Part shown: piece by piece, positions 17,352 through 25,958 of the stretch
Position numbering within the stretch: the stretch's first letter is position 1
How the letters are laid out: every line of letters begins with the position of its first letter
From: a virus
DNA: 36,694 bases
Reading direction: 5' to 3' (one strand)
Virus record (IMG/VR): IMGVR_UViG_3300005914_000030
Location: 1 to 36,694 of that record
Position numbers and translations under genes: made by a program
The notes under the pieces: generated by a model
Databases searched by the model: none
Told to the model about the DNA's origin: nothing
What the model saw: the letters and a program-made list of their open reading frames with translations, nothing else

Positions 17352-17652
17352 TTAACCACTTCTTCGCTGCAACTCTGCGTTGCTGTCTGTCGTATAAATC
17401 TTGCTGGTATTGATTACGCTTATCGTTAATGTTCTGTGCGTAATTTGCAAAATATTTCCATGTCGGATTTTGGGCTACTTCGAAGTAATAGTCTAGCAGA
17501 TCATAACAGAATTGTAAACCGTAAGATTCTACTAGGGCATCTGAGGCCCATTGTTCTACGTTTAGGTTTAGTTGGGACCTTGCCTCATACTTCAAAGCGT
17601 GGAGCTTAGCGTATCGACTCAGCAAGGCAAACCTTTCCTTGCGGTCTGCCAT
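17344..17652 (-). CDS. Hypothetical protein preceding dnaB (possible helicase-loader-like factor)
   Basis: The 102-aa product is helical and strongly charged, with a hydrophobic aromatic middle (FCYDLLDYYFEVAQ and NPTWKYFANYAQN) and a basic Gln/Arg-rich tail (YDRQQRRVAAKKWLSE). I do not recognise a named family. The aromatic WKYFANYA segment recalls DnaD-like replisome organisers, but the resemblance is slight. Its stop overlaps the dnaB start by 8 nt and its start overlaps the preceding stop by one base (TAATG). This is the genomic position in which phage helicase loaders are often found, so a loader is a reasonable hypothesis. Confidence 0.55.
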   Translation of the reverse strand: MADRKERFALLSRYAKLHALKYEARSQLNLNVEQWASDALVESYGLQFCYDLLDYYFEVAQNPTWKYFANYAQNINDKRNQYQQDLYDRQQRRVAAKKWLSE

Positions 17653-17861
17653 TACTTGTTTTCTAGCTCAGCGGAGGCTTCCTTGACTTTTTCTGCCAGA
17701 CGATCCTCTACGAATGCGTATACACGATCAAAGGCTTCTGTTGTGTTTTCGCCCTCACGCTTGTTATCTGTAATCTCTAGGTCAATACGTAACGATTGAA
17801 AGTTACCGAGGTTAAGAGTGTATCCTAGCCCAACTTTGACTTTGGTGATTTCGTTTTCCAT
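17652..17861 (-). CDS. Small hypothetical protein, first gene of the helicase operon
   Basis: 69-aa acidic protein with two beta-like segments (ITKVKVGLGYTLNLGNFQSL, then RIDLEIT) followed by a helix (AFDRVYAFVEDRLAEKVKEA). No known domain, cysteine pairs or membrane segment. An AGAGAGAAG purine stretch precedes the ATG. It is the first gene after the consensus promoter at 17934-17962 and would be the most promoter-proximal product of the replication operon. Function unknown. Confidence 0.6.
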   Translation of the reverse strand: MENEITKVKVGLGYTLNLGNFQSLRIDLEITDNKREGENTTEAFDRVYAFVEDRLAEKVKEASAELENK

Positions 17862-17875
17862 AACAACTTCTCTCT

Positions 17876-18415
17876 CTAAATTGATTCAGACCAAACTGGA
17901 ATGAATCTCCCATCTTCTGTTCTTGTATATGTCAGTATACCATCGCCCATTCGTCTTGTCAACTCTTGCTTATTGGGTGTCATGTTATTTGTGATCAACC
18001 CATCTTTGCGTGGCTGGCCGATGTGGTAGGATGCAAGTATATCACGAATCTCGTGGACTTGGGTTTCTGAGTAATAACTTCTTACTTGCCAAGCAGTGCC
18101 TCCCCCCTTTTGTGATCCAGTTGCTGGAGGGATGACGCCTCTCTTAACTAGAGATGGCATGTACTTTTTGTGTCGGTTAACTAGCTCTGCGGTCTGCCCT
18201 ACAGTAAAAGCTTTCTTTCTATTCTTCTTAAAGTCTCCTATTAGGCAGCTTTCAATTCTATCTTCAACTATGTTATACACGGACATAATTCCGTTTGACT
18301 TGTTTATGTGGTGAGATCTTACTAGGTACCCGTTAAGAAACCAAACTCTCTTGCTACCAAGAATAGCTGGCTTAGAGTTATACTCCTCGTCCTCAATACT
18401 ACCTTTACGATTCAT
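17876..18415 (-). CDS. Winged-helix/MerR-like DNA-binding protein
   Basis: 179-aa protein with a probable DNA-binding region at residues 68-135. KAFTVGQTAELVNRHKKYMP forms a helix-turn-helix of the MerR/excisionase type, followed by KRGVIPPATG and a wing-like basic segment. The N-terminal 60 residues (KRVWFLNGYLVRSHHINKSN region) look beta-rich and may be a separate domain. I use the ATG at 18415, 4 nt after the preceding stop; a longer frame would overlap the tail gene. The promoter for the replication operon lies inside its 3' end, and it sits at the tail/replication boundary, so it could be a regulator. Its targets are unknown. Confidence 0.65.
   Translation of the reverse strand: MNRKGSIEDEEYNSKPAILGSKRVWFLNGYLVRSHHINKSNGIMSVYNIVEDRIESCLIGDFKKNRKKAFTVGQTAELVNRHKKYMPSLVKRGVIPPATGSQKGGGTAWQVRSYYSETQVHEIRDILASYHIGQPRKDGLITNNMTPNKQELTRRMGDGILTYTRTEDGRFIPVWSESI
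17934..17962 (-). promoter_or_regulatory. Consensus sigma70-type promoter of the helicase-primase operon
   Basis: TTGACA (17962-17957), a 17-nt spacer and TATACT (17939-17934) match the consensus almost perfectly. They lie within the last codons of the HTH gene and drive the genes starting at 17861. The predicted leader is about 65 nt. Confidence 0.82.
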
Positions 18416-18419
18416 AGTT

Positions 18420-18863
18420 TTATAGGGGTACGCCCACGGCAATGATATCAACCTTAGCTGCGATTGTACCACCAGTGTTGAAGGTAACGCTACCGTCCAC
18501 TCTTGAAGTTGTAATACTAGTTATGATAACAGACATGTCTTGACCAGCCGATGTGCCCTCGATCAGAACAGGCGTAGCTGTTACGATTGGAGGATACTTA
18601 TACTCGCCCTTGAATGAATAAGAAAACGCTTTGGAAGTCTTTGCTGTGATAGACGTCAAGGTTGGATATACCGCAATCTCACCTGCGGTAAGACGGGTTT
18701 CCGTCATAAGGATGTTCTGGGCTCCAGAGGTAGTATCTATGGAGGCATACTTATAAGTTGATGAAGACGCCAGGTTAGCAAGTTCGTTGATTGCTTCAAC
18801 GATCTGATAGATGTACGATACGTCGAGAGGTTGTCCTCTTGTGGGTGTTGGTATTCTAGCCAT
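18420..18863 (-). CDS. Tail fibre/tail tip-associated protein
   Basis: 147-aa protein at the end of the tail module. The N-terminal 30 residues (RIPTPTRGQPLDVSYIYQ, then IVEAINELANL) form a possible trimer-forming helix. The remainder is a Thr/Ser-rich beta region with YKYPPIVTATPVLIEG, as in small carbohydrate-binding or fibre-tip domains. No enzymatic residues stand out. It would be one of the last tail proteins made and could be a receptor-binding or decoration protein. A TATAAT box ends 8 nt before the ATG without a ribosome site. Confidence in the gene is good; the precise role is inferred from position. Confidence 0.65.
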   Translation of the reverse strand: MARIPTPTRGQPLDVSYIYQIVEAINELANLASSSTYKYASIDTTSGAQNILMTETRLTAGEIAVYPTLTSITAKTSKAFSYSFKGEYKYPPIVTATPVLIEGTSAGQDMSVIITSITTSRVDGSVTFNTGGTIAAKVDIIAVGVPL

Positions 18864-18871
18864 AGTAGTTA

Positions 18872-18877
18872 ATTATA
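18872..18877 (-). promoter_or_regulatory. -10 box TATAAT 8 nt before the 147-aa tail protein gene
   Basis: TATAAT in the 28-nt gap between tail genes, ending 8 nt before the ATG at 18863. Only a weak -35-like hexamer (ACGACA, 19-nt spacing) precedes it, and there is no ribosome site. The transcript would be leaderless or nearly so. Confidence 0.45.
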
Positions 18878-18891
18878 GCACAAGGCGATGG

Positions 18892-19323
18892 CTATATGTC
18901 GTATAGCTTAAACTTTGGGATTTCTGTAGGGGGGTTAGTCTTGTGGTAGATTCTCACAGCGTTTGCTGTTGCAGAAGCAGGCTTTAAGATATTCGCATAC
19001 GTTACAGGAGTTGATCCGTAAAACTCGTAGTCAGATCCGTTCCAGCTAACCCATATATCATAGTTGTTCACTAGCCTAACGTTCTCTTCGTCAATAACAA
19101 TATTTACTGCATCCCAAGATACTGTGAGAATTGAACCTGACACGGTGAGAGCTGCTACACCCAAGTCATAAACGTAATCAGGGTCTAGGGAGTATACAGG
19201 TGACCACGCAGAGGTTCTGTTCTTATCTTCAGACACAACTCGAAACCTAAACAGATACCCCTCGGTTTCTGCGTTGATAGCTGGGAGCTGGGATGCTGGG
19301 AACTTGGCTTTTTTGATTGCCAT
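18892..19323 (-). CDS. Tail protein with fibronectin type III-like region
   Basis: 143-aa beta-rich protein. The segment FRFRVVSEDKNRTSAWSPVY resembles the end of a fibronectin type III repeat, and a second beta-sandwich-like region (ALTVSGSILTVSWDAV to NNYDIWVSWNGSDYEFYG) follows. FN3-like modules are common in phage tail-tip and fibre proteins, where they aid surface adhesion. A GGGGGT ribosome site precedes the ATG, which overlaps the stop of the preceding minor tail gene by one base. Likely part of the tail tip complex; no enzymatic motif visible. Confidence 0.65.
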   Translation of the reverse strand: MAIKKAKFPASQLPAINAETEGYLFRFRVVSEDKNRTSAWSPVYSLDPDYVYDLGVAALTVSGSILTVSWDAVNIVIDEENVRLVNNYDIWVSWNGSDYEFYGSTPVTYANILKPASATANAVRIYHKTNPPTEIPKFKLYDI

Positions 19324-20471
19324 TATTCTACCCCCAGGCCAAACCTAAACTCTACCAAGTTTGCCGTATTGGCAAATTTTGTAATTGGCGTAGCGTCCAA
19401 AGTCTGAATCACGGAGTATCCAGAAAGTCCATATAGAGGATTAAAGCTTGTTACGTTCTCAAGCCTAAGGCCGTCAAGAGCGATGTAGAAATCATTTGTG
19501 GCTACCCCACCCACCTCTGCGGAAGCGTAGACCTTAACTGTCGACACATTCTGCCAGGAAAAGCCTTCACTGGTACTCAGGTCATTTAGCTGAATAGTAT
19601 AGTTAACATATCTGTCATTTGTAAAGTCATGCTTTTGGGTTGAGGCATCCGAGGAAGAGATGTCATCCACGACAACTTCCATCCTAGCCCAGTCTCCCGA
19701 TTCTAGTGAAGTGTCTGCAGAGGTGAACTCAACTATAATCTTTACTGAGTCGGGAATGAGAGCTGAGTTAGCCTCTCTGTTGACTACAGAAAATACTAGC
19801 CTTAGCTCATCCTCTGGAGAGTTCTTATTGTAGTCTGCAGAAATACCTGTAATGTGTACATGGCTACCGCTGGTTGGTGTCAGGTGTGTTCCATCATAGG
19901 TTAAAGTGGAGGAGTTTCCTGCTATAAAAAGAGTACTGTTTAAGTACCTGGGGGTCTCGTTTCTACCTATCCTGGCAGTGTTAGACATTGTCTTATTGTC
20001 TGCGTTAGTAAAGAATGCATTAGCAGTTTGTACAATGTTATAAGTTGTTACTTCGTCTCCTAGAGATACCAAAATGTTTGGTATTTGAGAGACGGTTTCT
20101 CCTGTGTGCTGTTCCCAACTTTCGTTGCTGCTAAAGGCATAGACCATCCTGGAGTCGTAAGCTCCTGCTGAAGGGTTTGAGCCTGCTGAATAAACTCCAA
20201 GCTCGGTGATTTCGTACCTGTCAGAGGTCGGTAGCTCTGCCGTCAAAACTATCTTCGATACTCCATCATCCTGTACGTAACCCCTAGAGATTATGGGAAC
20301 TCTGAACATCTCAAAGTCTAAGCTTGTCTTTACTGCAAATTCTTCTGAGGGGATTACGTCTGTTTTCAAGAGTGCGTTTGGTCCGCAACCTACTGCAATA
20401 TACGAGGCATAGGCAGGTGCTTGGCCAATAAGATATTTGGCAAGTATAGTTTTTCCAGTATTAGTAATCAT
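19323..20471 (-). CDS. Minor tail protein (tail tip/fibre)
   Basis: 382-aa protein. Its N-terminus (MITNTGKTILAKYLIGQAPA, then YASYIAVGCG) resembles the attachment region of phage tail fibre/collar proteins that dock onto the baseplate. A later region (HVHITGISADYNKNSPEDEL through IIVEFTSADTSLESGDWARM) is rich in strands like a jelly-roll or carbohydrate-binding module and ends with FRFGLGVE. No catalytic residues are evident. An AGGA ribosome site lies 7 nt before the ATG, and a TATACT box sits 10 nt upstream of the ATG. Probably contributes to host surface recognition. Confidence 0.72.
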   Translation of the reverse strand: MITNTGKTILAKYLIGQAPAYASYIAVGCGPNALLKTDVIPSEEFAVKTSLDFEMFRVPIISRGYVQDDGVSKIVLTAELPTSDRYEITELGVYSAGSNPSAGAYDSRMVYAFSSNESWEQHTGETVSQIPNILVSLGDEVTTYNIVQTANAFFTNADNKTMSNTARIGRNETPRYLNSTLFIAGNSSTLTYDGTHLTPTSGSHVHITGISADYNKNSPEDELRLVFSVVNREANSALIPDSVKIIVEFTSADTSLESGDWARMEVVVDDISSSDASTQKHDFTNDRYVNYTIQLNDLSTSEGFSWQNVSTVKVYASAEVGGVATNDFYIALDGLRLENVTSFNPLYGLSGYSVIQTLDATPITKFANTANLVEFRFGLGVE

Positions 20472-20479
20472 AGTTGTTC

Positions 20480-20956
20480 CTAGTATATTGTATCATTAAA
20501 TAGCCTTGTAGATGAAATAACCTGGATCTCTACTTGCTCATCTTGGGAAATATTGTTTAAGTTTATGACGATATCTCCAGTAACATCCTCGAAGTATCCC
20601 ACTGGGTACTCTTCTGTAGGAAGCTTTTCATCTATGTTAATTGCAAAGTTTTTAAAGAGCTCGTCAGAAGAGCCCGATAGGGGAACTAATGATCGAGGGC
20701 TATACTGCAAGGCTATACTGTTCATGTTTCTTATGGGCTGGTAGGACACATCTTGCCCGTTGAGCATGTCATGCCTACTAAGACTAATTAGCTCTTGCCC
20801 ACCTATCTCTTCAAAGATTAGGTTTGTCATTAGCTCTATAGTTACTTCTGAACTATCAAGCATTAGGTCTATCGTAGCTGGCTTTAAAAAGTCTTCGCTG
20901 GATGTAGCATATGTCTTTGCAATAATCTGGGGAAGTTCTGGTGTTGCTGAAGCCAT
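20480..20956 (-). CDS. Small tail-module protein, function unknown
   Basis: 158-aa protein without a recognised domain. It has strand-rich stretches (PATIDLMLDSSEVTIELMTN, DVTGDIVINLNNI, QVEIQVISSTRLF) and no membrane or signal sequence. It begins one base after the stop of the 1448-aa hub protein, with GAGG in the ribosome-site position, and precedes a minor tail gene by 8 nt. Its placement indicates a tail-tip component, perhaps a connector between hub and fibre. The function is not visible in the sequence. Confidence 0.58.
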   Translation of the reverse strand: MASATPELPQIIAKTYATSSEDFLKPATIDLMLDSSEVTIELMTNLIFEEIGGQELISLSRHDMLNGQDVSYQPIRNMNSIALQYSPRSLVPLSGSSDELFKNFAINIDEKLPTEEYPVGYFEDVTGDIVINLNNISQDEQVEIQVISSTRLFNDTIY

Positions 20957-20957
20957 C

Positions 20958-23900
20958 TTATCCTACCTCACTTAGGTATAACATCATAGAGGAACTGTCT
21001 CCACTATTCTTTGTGTATGATATTGAGTATACTACAAGCTGAATAGTTTCTGGCAAGATTCTGTCCGTACCGTCAGAGTCTTTGTAGTATATGTTTACGA
21101 TATCTCCCAGCTGTATCATAGGGTTAGGGAATATATCTACTCCTACAGCCAATCTCTCCTTAGATACTTTTGACATGACCCATGACATCATTGACCTTGC
21201 GTCTTCATTTGTCTGCAAGTAGTTTGCGTCAAGAGTGAACTCTCTTCTTCCATACTTCATTCTGCTATCTTTTATGTTCTTGTATTCTTCTTTTACTAAT
21301 AGCGGAGACCTGATTTCTGGATCATTGACAAACGAGGTGTCTCTTAGGTCGCTGTGCTTTTGGTAGAACTCGTCTACGGATAATGCAGTCTGGCCTGACT
21401 GGGTAAAAGTAACACCCTGGATCCTTAGGTAGTTTCCACTTGTCTCATCTAGGACTAACTGTGTATCTGTAGCGTTAAAGATTAAGAACTCTGCCCCATA
21501 GGGGTTTCCTTGGAATCCAGATACCACGTAGCCTCTTAGCTTGTTAAACGTAGGAGATAGTCTGGCGTAGAGAGCTGGGTAAGCTTTATCATACTTTATG
21601 TCAAAGTAGGCTGCCTCTCTCATTATGGTCCCGAACTCATCGTAAAAAATATTGTACTTTGTTCCTGAGCTACTTATCCCAGACAGGTATGTCGACTGAA
21701 CTAGACCAGAGATAGAATACTTTCTAAAGGCTTCGTTTGAGGTTATTGACTGAGTTCCAAAGGCAGTGGAGATTGGAGCATCAATCTTTGAAGAGGGGTT
21801 CTCTCCGTAGTTATTTGACAAAGCAAACACATGCTCAAACATGCACCGTGAGGAACCCCTGACAAACATAGACATGTTCTGATATACAGGAAGGGGGTCT
21901 TTATCATCTACGGTTGCAATTTGGGTTCCGTTGATGTATAAGTAAAACCTTCTGTAGGAAGCAAAGTCTTCATACTCTACTGCCAGGTCGTATACTGTGG
22001 TGTTTTCTTCTGCTAAAATTCTTCCTTGTCCAGTAAACTTGCCGTCATCGACTAGGACACTAGAGAGTCCGTTCCAAAGGTAGTGAGTCTGGAACTGTAC
22101 CTTATTCCCTGATCCTGACTTTGTGCTTTTGTAAAAAGCTATGTTATAAATGTTTCCAGTGTCATAGTTCTCAATGTTTCTATCTGACAAGGCTGCTAGC
22201 TCAAAGTAGTATCCAGTTCCGTATGTTGGCTCTATCAGAACTCCTAGCCCACCTGATCCACCAGATATGGAGGCATCCTGATTTGCTGAGCCACCTGATA
22301 CTGTATAGTATGGCATGCCTCCTGCTGGGGACTGAGAGGTTGTCTCGCTGTTTTCTATCTTGCCAATAATCCTCATTCGAGTCCCAAAGCTTGTCATTGA
22401 AGTTTCTCTTCCTGCAAGAGACTTGTAGACATAAGATACGTGGTTCTTTGACAGTTGGTCAGATGCAAGGCTAGGTCCGTTAAAGACCAAAGCTGAAGCT
22501 TGCAGGGTGTCTGGGCTATAGAGAGCTTGGGAGTCAGTGGACTCCATCTCGTAGGTGTTAGACAAAAAGTTTTTGATGGTGCTTGACCTATAGGACTTAG
22601 AAGCTCTTGACTTAACCTCTAGGATATCTGTAGTTCCAGATGAACCAGTGTCAGACACGTTAATCGCAAAGGATGCTAGACCTGTAGCTTGTGCTGCGTC
22701 TAGGGCCCTCTTGCTGAATGGGTCAGAGACTGTTCCAGAAATTGAAGAAAGTCCTGTCCAGTAATTGTCTATTCCTGCAGAGTGGGAGGTCACCTCTGTT
22801 CCGAATTGGCCTCTACCATGCTTAGCCACTTCTCCATTTTTTAAGCTGACCAGCCCCTGGTTAGACTCAAAGTTAGGCTCTGCGTAAATCCGAATTCTTC
22901 CTGTTGGATAGATCTTTCCATTAAAAGGTAACTGGGAGAAATACTCTTTGTAGTCTTGTGTACTTGTTAGCCAAACGTTACTTGCTGAGGTGGCATTGTT
23001 ACTTGTCACTCTTTGAGGAACGCTGTACTCAACTGCATCAAATCTTATAATTTCTCCGTTAGCGTAGAAGTAACCACTATACCTAGATAGCCAGTAGACA
23101 GCTTCTCCAATGTCAATAATGTTATTCCTGACTTCTCCATTAGACACGTAGGGGATTACGTCCGTAACACTTGTATTAAGTGGCATAGCCCCTAGTACGT
23201 ACCCAGACTGAGTGGAAGAGCTTTCATTAATAGCCTTAGTTGTGTCCTCCGATGGAACTTCCCAGAGCAGCACTGGCTTATAGATCCAGGTCTTATCTTT
23301 GTCCATTACGTAGGCTTGCCTTATTGTTCCGTAACTCTTCTGAATATAGTTTACGGAGAAGTTTATGTTCCCGTCGTTAAAGACTTCCATTCCCTGCTGG
23401 GCTACGTCAATGATTGACTCTAGGTTTTTTGAGTCATCCTTGCTTCCGTAGATAACTGTATCCGAAAGTCTTTCCCCAGATCCTGGAAGCATGTAACCTC
23501 TGGAGCAAACTATGAAGTTGTTGTCCTCGTCAAAGTACATTGCTGACTGGGTAGACACCGCCAACTCATTAAGAATTTCGGCTACTGTCTTGTCTGGTGG
23601 AACGTAGAAGAAGGGGATTACAGGATCAGACTCTGAATCTAGTCTCTTGAATACGTAATTAGAAAATCCAATCGAGTCTAGCAATACTGATATTGCATAA
23701 GAGAGCGATATATCTGGGAGGAATACTTGTGGTGCCTGGAGGGACTCGAAATAGAAAAACTTGTCCCTTAGATTAATAGTTACTTTTCTGTTTGCGTGTT
23801 CTATCTGGGGGAATCCATCTGCGTATAGAGTCTTTATCGGAACGTAGTAATCGACCCCATCTACGCCAAAGAAGGCATCAAAGATTGATATGCTGAGGTT

Positions 23901-25304
23901 GTTTGCAGCATACTTAGAGATAAGACTTTTTTCATTGTTTTTGTCAAAGGCTCTGTCGGGGTCAAAGATTGTTATAGATCCCGTGGAGGCTAGTAGCTGT
24001 CCAACTGGCAAACCACTAATGCCTAAGTCTGAGGCGTTCTTTTGTATAGACAAAGCTTCTGTATAATCTGAGATATCCGCAACCAGCCTAGGCGATAGCT
24101 CGATAAGGTCAAAAGTGGAGTTTAGGTTATTCATGGTCTTGGCCACTACCCGAAGACCGTTGATGTACTTGAACTCTCTGTACTCTGGAAGTCCAGACAC
24201 GGAGACAAAGCTATCTGCGTTTACGATCTTGGATGTTATGATCTTGTAAGAGTCATTCTCATAGTCGGTGAGCCTCCAAGAATAACTTGAAGCAAATGAC
24301 ATGTAATACGTTCCTGTCCATACGTGGTATGTCCCACCGTCAGAAGCGTTATCCCTGACCAGGTATGCGTCTCCAACCCTGTCGGATGGCACTAAAGAAA
24401 GAAAGTCGGAAACTTCTCCCACCACGCTAAAACTTTCTACAAAAGCTTCTGGTATGTCTAGGCCGTATCCAATCTCCACATATCCGTCGGAACCGATGAT
24501 AGGAGACCCATCTCTTCTCCTGTCAGAGGATAAGAATGATAGTGCGTTTACCCAGGAGTTATCGGCATCTAAGTACTGGATTTCCCAGTCAACAGGTGTC
24601 GTCTGATAGAGCTCTCCGTATAAAGGATCATCTATTGCTCCGTCCTCTGTAGAGAAGGGTCCCATATCTATGGAACCAATATTCGTCTGCATCTTTACGA
24701 CAACTCTGTTAGCTGGCACAGGCTCTTTGTATACTACGAAGGGGGCTGCATCACTTATGTAGAACTTACTGCCCTGCTGATCATTAGCAATCCCATACTC
24801 TATGCCACCCTCTGTCCTGTATGACGTCCAGTACTTAAACTTGTCTTTCTTATCTGAAGCATAGTACCTTGGTCTCTGAGACATATGCATGTTTGCAGAG
24901 TGAGTATAGTTGTTATTTACTCCAATGCGAAGCTTGTTTATTCCAGACCTTGGCCTGAACCTTGCAAAGCAGTCATCTAAAGAATATAAAAGTTTTTCTT
25001 TTTGCTTTATAGAAAGAAAGGCTGTGGGAATTAACTCTTGACTGCTTAGTGTTTGGTCTAGGTATCCTCCTTGGATTACGACATCCGCATCGGTGGCGCT
25101 TGTATAGTATCCACCAGTGTCATAGGGATCAAAGGAATTAGGGATGTTTGAGAACTTTGTTTCATCCCTTGGACGAAATCTGTAGTTTCCTACCAAGTCT
25201 ATATTATCTGCAAAGTTCATATTCCACTCAGCCAAGATTAGGGTCTGAGACTTTATTGATGCAGATGTGTTTATGTGAGAACTAAGCTCTGGACTGTTAT
25301 ACAT
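20958..25304 (-). CDS. Large tail hub/receptor-binding minor tail protein with LamG-like domain
   Basis: 1448-aa protein in the usual place of the tail-associated hub (Tal-like) protein, after tape measure and distal tail genes. A hub-like block around residues 560-620 (DKTVAEILNELAVSTQSAMY, then FDEDNNFIVCSRGY) and a late segment LGDIVNIYYKDSDGTDRI (about 1405-1425) resemble baseplate hub proteins. Residues roughly 1020-1160 form a concanavalin/LamG-like jelly-roll (YDLAVEYEDF then RRFYLYINGTQIATV), suggesting glycan binding. No lysozyme or peptidase motif was recognised. The ATG directly follows the preceding TAA. The middle (about 200-550 and 640-1000) holds further beta-rich domains I cannot name. 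Probably the main host-recognition protein. Confidence 0.75.
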   Translation of the reverse strand: MYNSPELSSHINTSASIKSQTLILAEWNMNFADNIDLVGNYRFRPRDETKFSNIPNSFDPYDTGGYYTSATDADVVIQGGYLDQTLSSQELIPTAFLSIKQKEKLLYSLDDCFARFRPRSGINKLRIGVNNNYTHSANMHMSQRPRYYASDKKDKFKYWTSYRTEGGIEYGIANDQQGSKFYISDAAPFVVYKEPVPANRVVVKMQTNIGSIDMGPFSTEDGAIDDPLYGELYQTTPVDWEIQYLDADNSWVNALSFLSSDRRRDGSPIIGSDGYVEIGYGLDIPEAFVESFSVVGEVSDFLSLVPSDRVGDAYLVRDNASDGGTYHVWTGTYYMSFASSYSWRLTDYENDSYKIITSKIVNADSFVSVSGLPEYREFKYINGLRVVAKTMNNLNSTFDLIELSPRLVADISDYTEALSIQKNASDLGISGLPVGQLLASTGSITIFDPDRAFDKNNEKSLISKYAANNLSISIFDAFFGVDGVDYYVPIKTLYADGFPQIEHANRKVTINLRDKFFYFESLQAPQVFLPDISLSYAISVLLDSIGFSNYVFKRLDSESDPVIPFFYVPPDKTVAEILNELAVSTQSAMYFDEDNNFIVCSRGYMLPGSGERLSDTVIYGSKDDSKNLESIIDVAQQGMEVFNDGNINFSVNYIQKSYGTIRQAYVMDKDKTWIYKPVLLWEVPSEDTTKAINESSSTQSGYVLGAMPLNTSVTDVIPYVSNGEVRNNIIDIGEAVYWLSRYSGYFYANGEIIRFDAVEYSVPQRVTSNNATSASNVWLTSTQDYKEYFSQLPFNGKIYPTGRIRIYAEPNFESNQGLVSLKNGEVAKHGRGQFGTEVTSHSAGIDNYWTGLSSISGTVSDPFSKRALDAAQATGLASFAINVSDTGSSGTTDILEVKSRASKSYRSSTIKNFLSNTYEMESTDSQALYSPDTLQASALVFNGPSLASDQLSKNHVSYVYKSLAGRETSMTSFGTRMRIIGKIENSETTSQSPAGGMPYYTVSGGSANQDASISGGSGGLGVLIEPTYGTGYYFELAALSDRNIENYDTGNIYNIAFYKSTKSGSGNKVQFQTHYLWNGLSSVLVDDGKFTGQGRILAEENTTVYDLAVEYEDFASYRRFYLYINGTQIATVDDKDPLPVYQNMSMFVRGSSRCMFEHVFALSNNYGENPSSKIDAPISTAFGTQSITSNEAFRKYSISGLVQSTYLSGISSSGTKYNIFYDEFGTIMREAAYFDIKYDKAYPALYARLSPTFNKLRGYVVSGFQGNPYGAEFLIFNATDTQLVLDETSGNYLRIQGVTFTQSGQTALSVDEFYQKHSDLRDTSFVNDPEIRSPLLVKEEYKNIKDSRMKYGRREFTLDANYLQTNEDARSMMSWVMSKVSKERLAVGVDIFPNPMIQLGDIVNIYYKDSDGTDRILPETIQLVVYSISYTKNSGDSSSMMLYLSEVG

Positions 25305-25958
25305 TTAGGCCTCTTCCAGAGATACGGACAGATTCCAAAGATCTAAGTTTCCAGCACCCCTCTTTTGGATGCTATAGGTAAAGTCTGAAACGAACATTTC
25401 TTTTACCTGAGTGTACCTCTGTATAGCCAGGTCTGAGTATATGTCTGTTCCGTTAAAAACAGTGTCCTTGTAATTGTCGTAAGAGAGCATTACCCAAAAA
25501 GATCCTTGGTGATTGTTGTACCAATGAAGAAGCTCTGCCCCTCCTGCGCCACCGTCAGCCGTATACTCCGTGTCTGTTTTTCCTGGTACTCCAGAACCTC
25601 CAAGGTATTCGGTCTTTCCCTCGGAATCGAACTTAGGGTCTAAAGCGTAAGATTTTGAAGGAAGCATATCCCAAGACAAGGCTAGAGTTATCTTGTCTGC
25701 AATATGGTGAGATCGCATTCTTCCGTTAATAGTCCTTTGCCTGTTTTCTATTCTCTCTATAGCAACATCAATAGGTTGCCTGTTGTGGTCAGAGAGGATT
25801 ATGAACTCGTCATTGCCTTTGATCCAAGTATTAGAACCTGGCTCGGAACCCGATGGCAGGTATAACCCGTTTGTCAGAACAGGCTCTGTCTCTGACCAAA
25901 GCACAGCTTGAGGTCTTGCATACTTCTGCCTACCAGTAACATAAGCGTTGCTTGCCAT
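25305..25958 (-). CDS. Distal tail-like minor tail protein
   Basis: 217-aa protein between the tape measure and the large hub protein, the standard position for a distal tail (Dit) or tail-hub adaptor protein. Segments such as DKITLALSWDMLPSKSYALD and ELLHWYNNHQGSFWVMLSYD recall Dit-type tail proteins, and FTYSIQKRGAGNLDLWNLSV a final beta-sandwich strand pair. The ATG overlaps the tape measure stop (TAATG). Assignment rests on gene order and general fold, not on a diagnostic motif. Confidence 0.65.
   Translation of the reverse strand: MASNAYVTGRQKYARPQAVLWSETEPVLTNGLYLPSGSEPGSNTWIKGNDEFIILSDHNRQPIDVAIERIENRQRTINGRMRSHHIADKITLALSWDMLPSKSYALDPKFDSEGKTEYLGGSGVPGKTDTEYTADGGAGGAELLHWYNNHQGSFWVMLSYDNYKDTVFNGTDIYSDLAIQRYTQVKEMFVSDFTYSIQKRGAGNLDLWNLSVSLEEA

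Noticed and set aside
23940-23980. TTGACA-like sequence inside the hub gene as a promoter
   Set aside because: The hexamer 17 nt downstream (CTTATC) is a poor -10, and it lies mid-gene with no suitable gene start after it.
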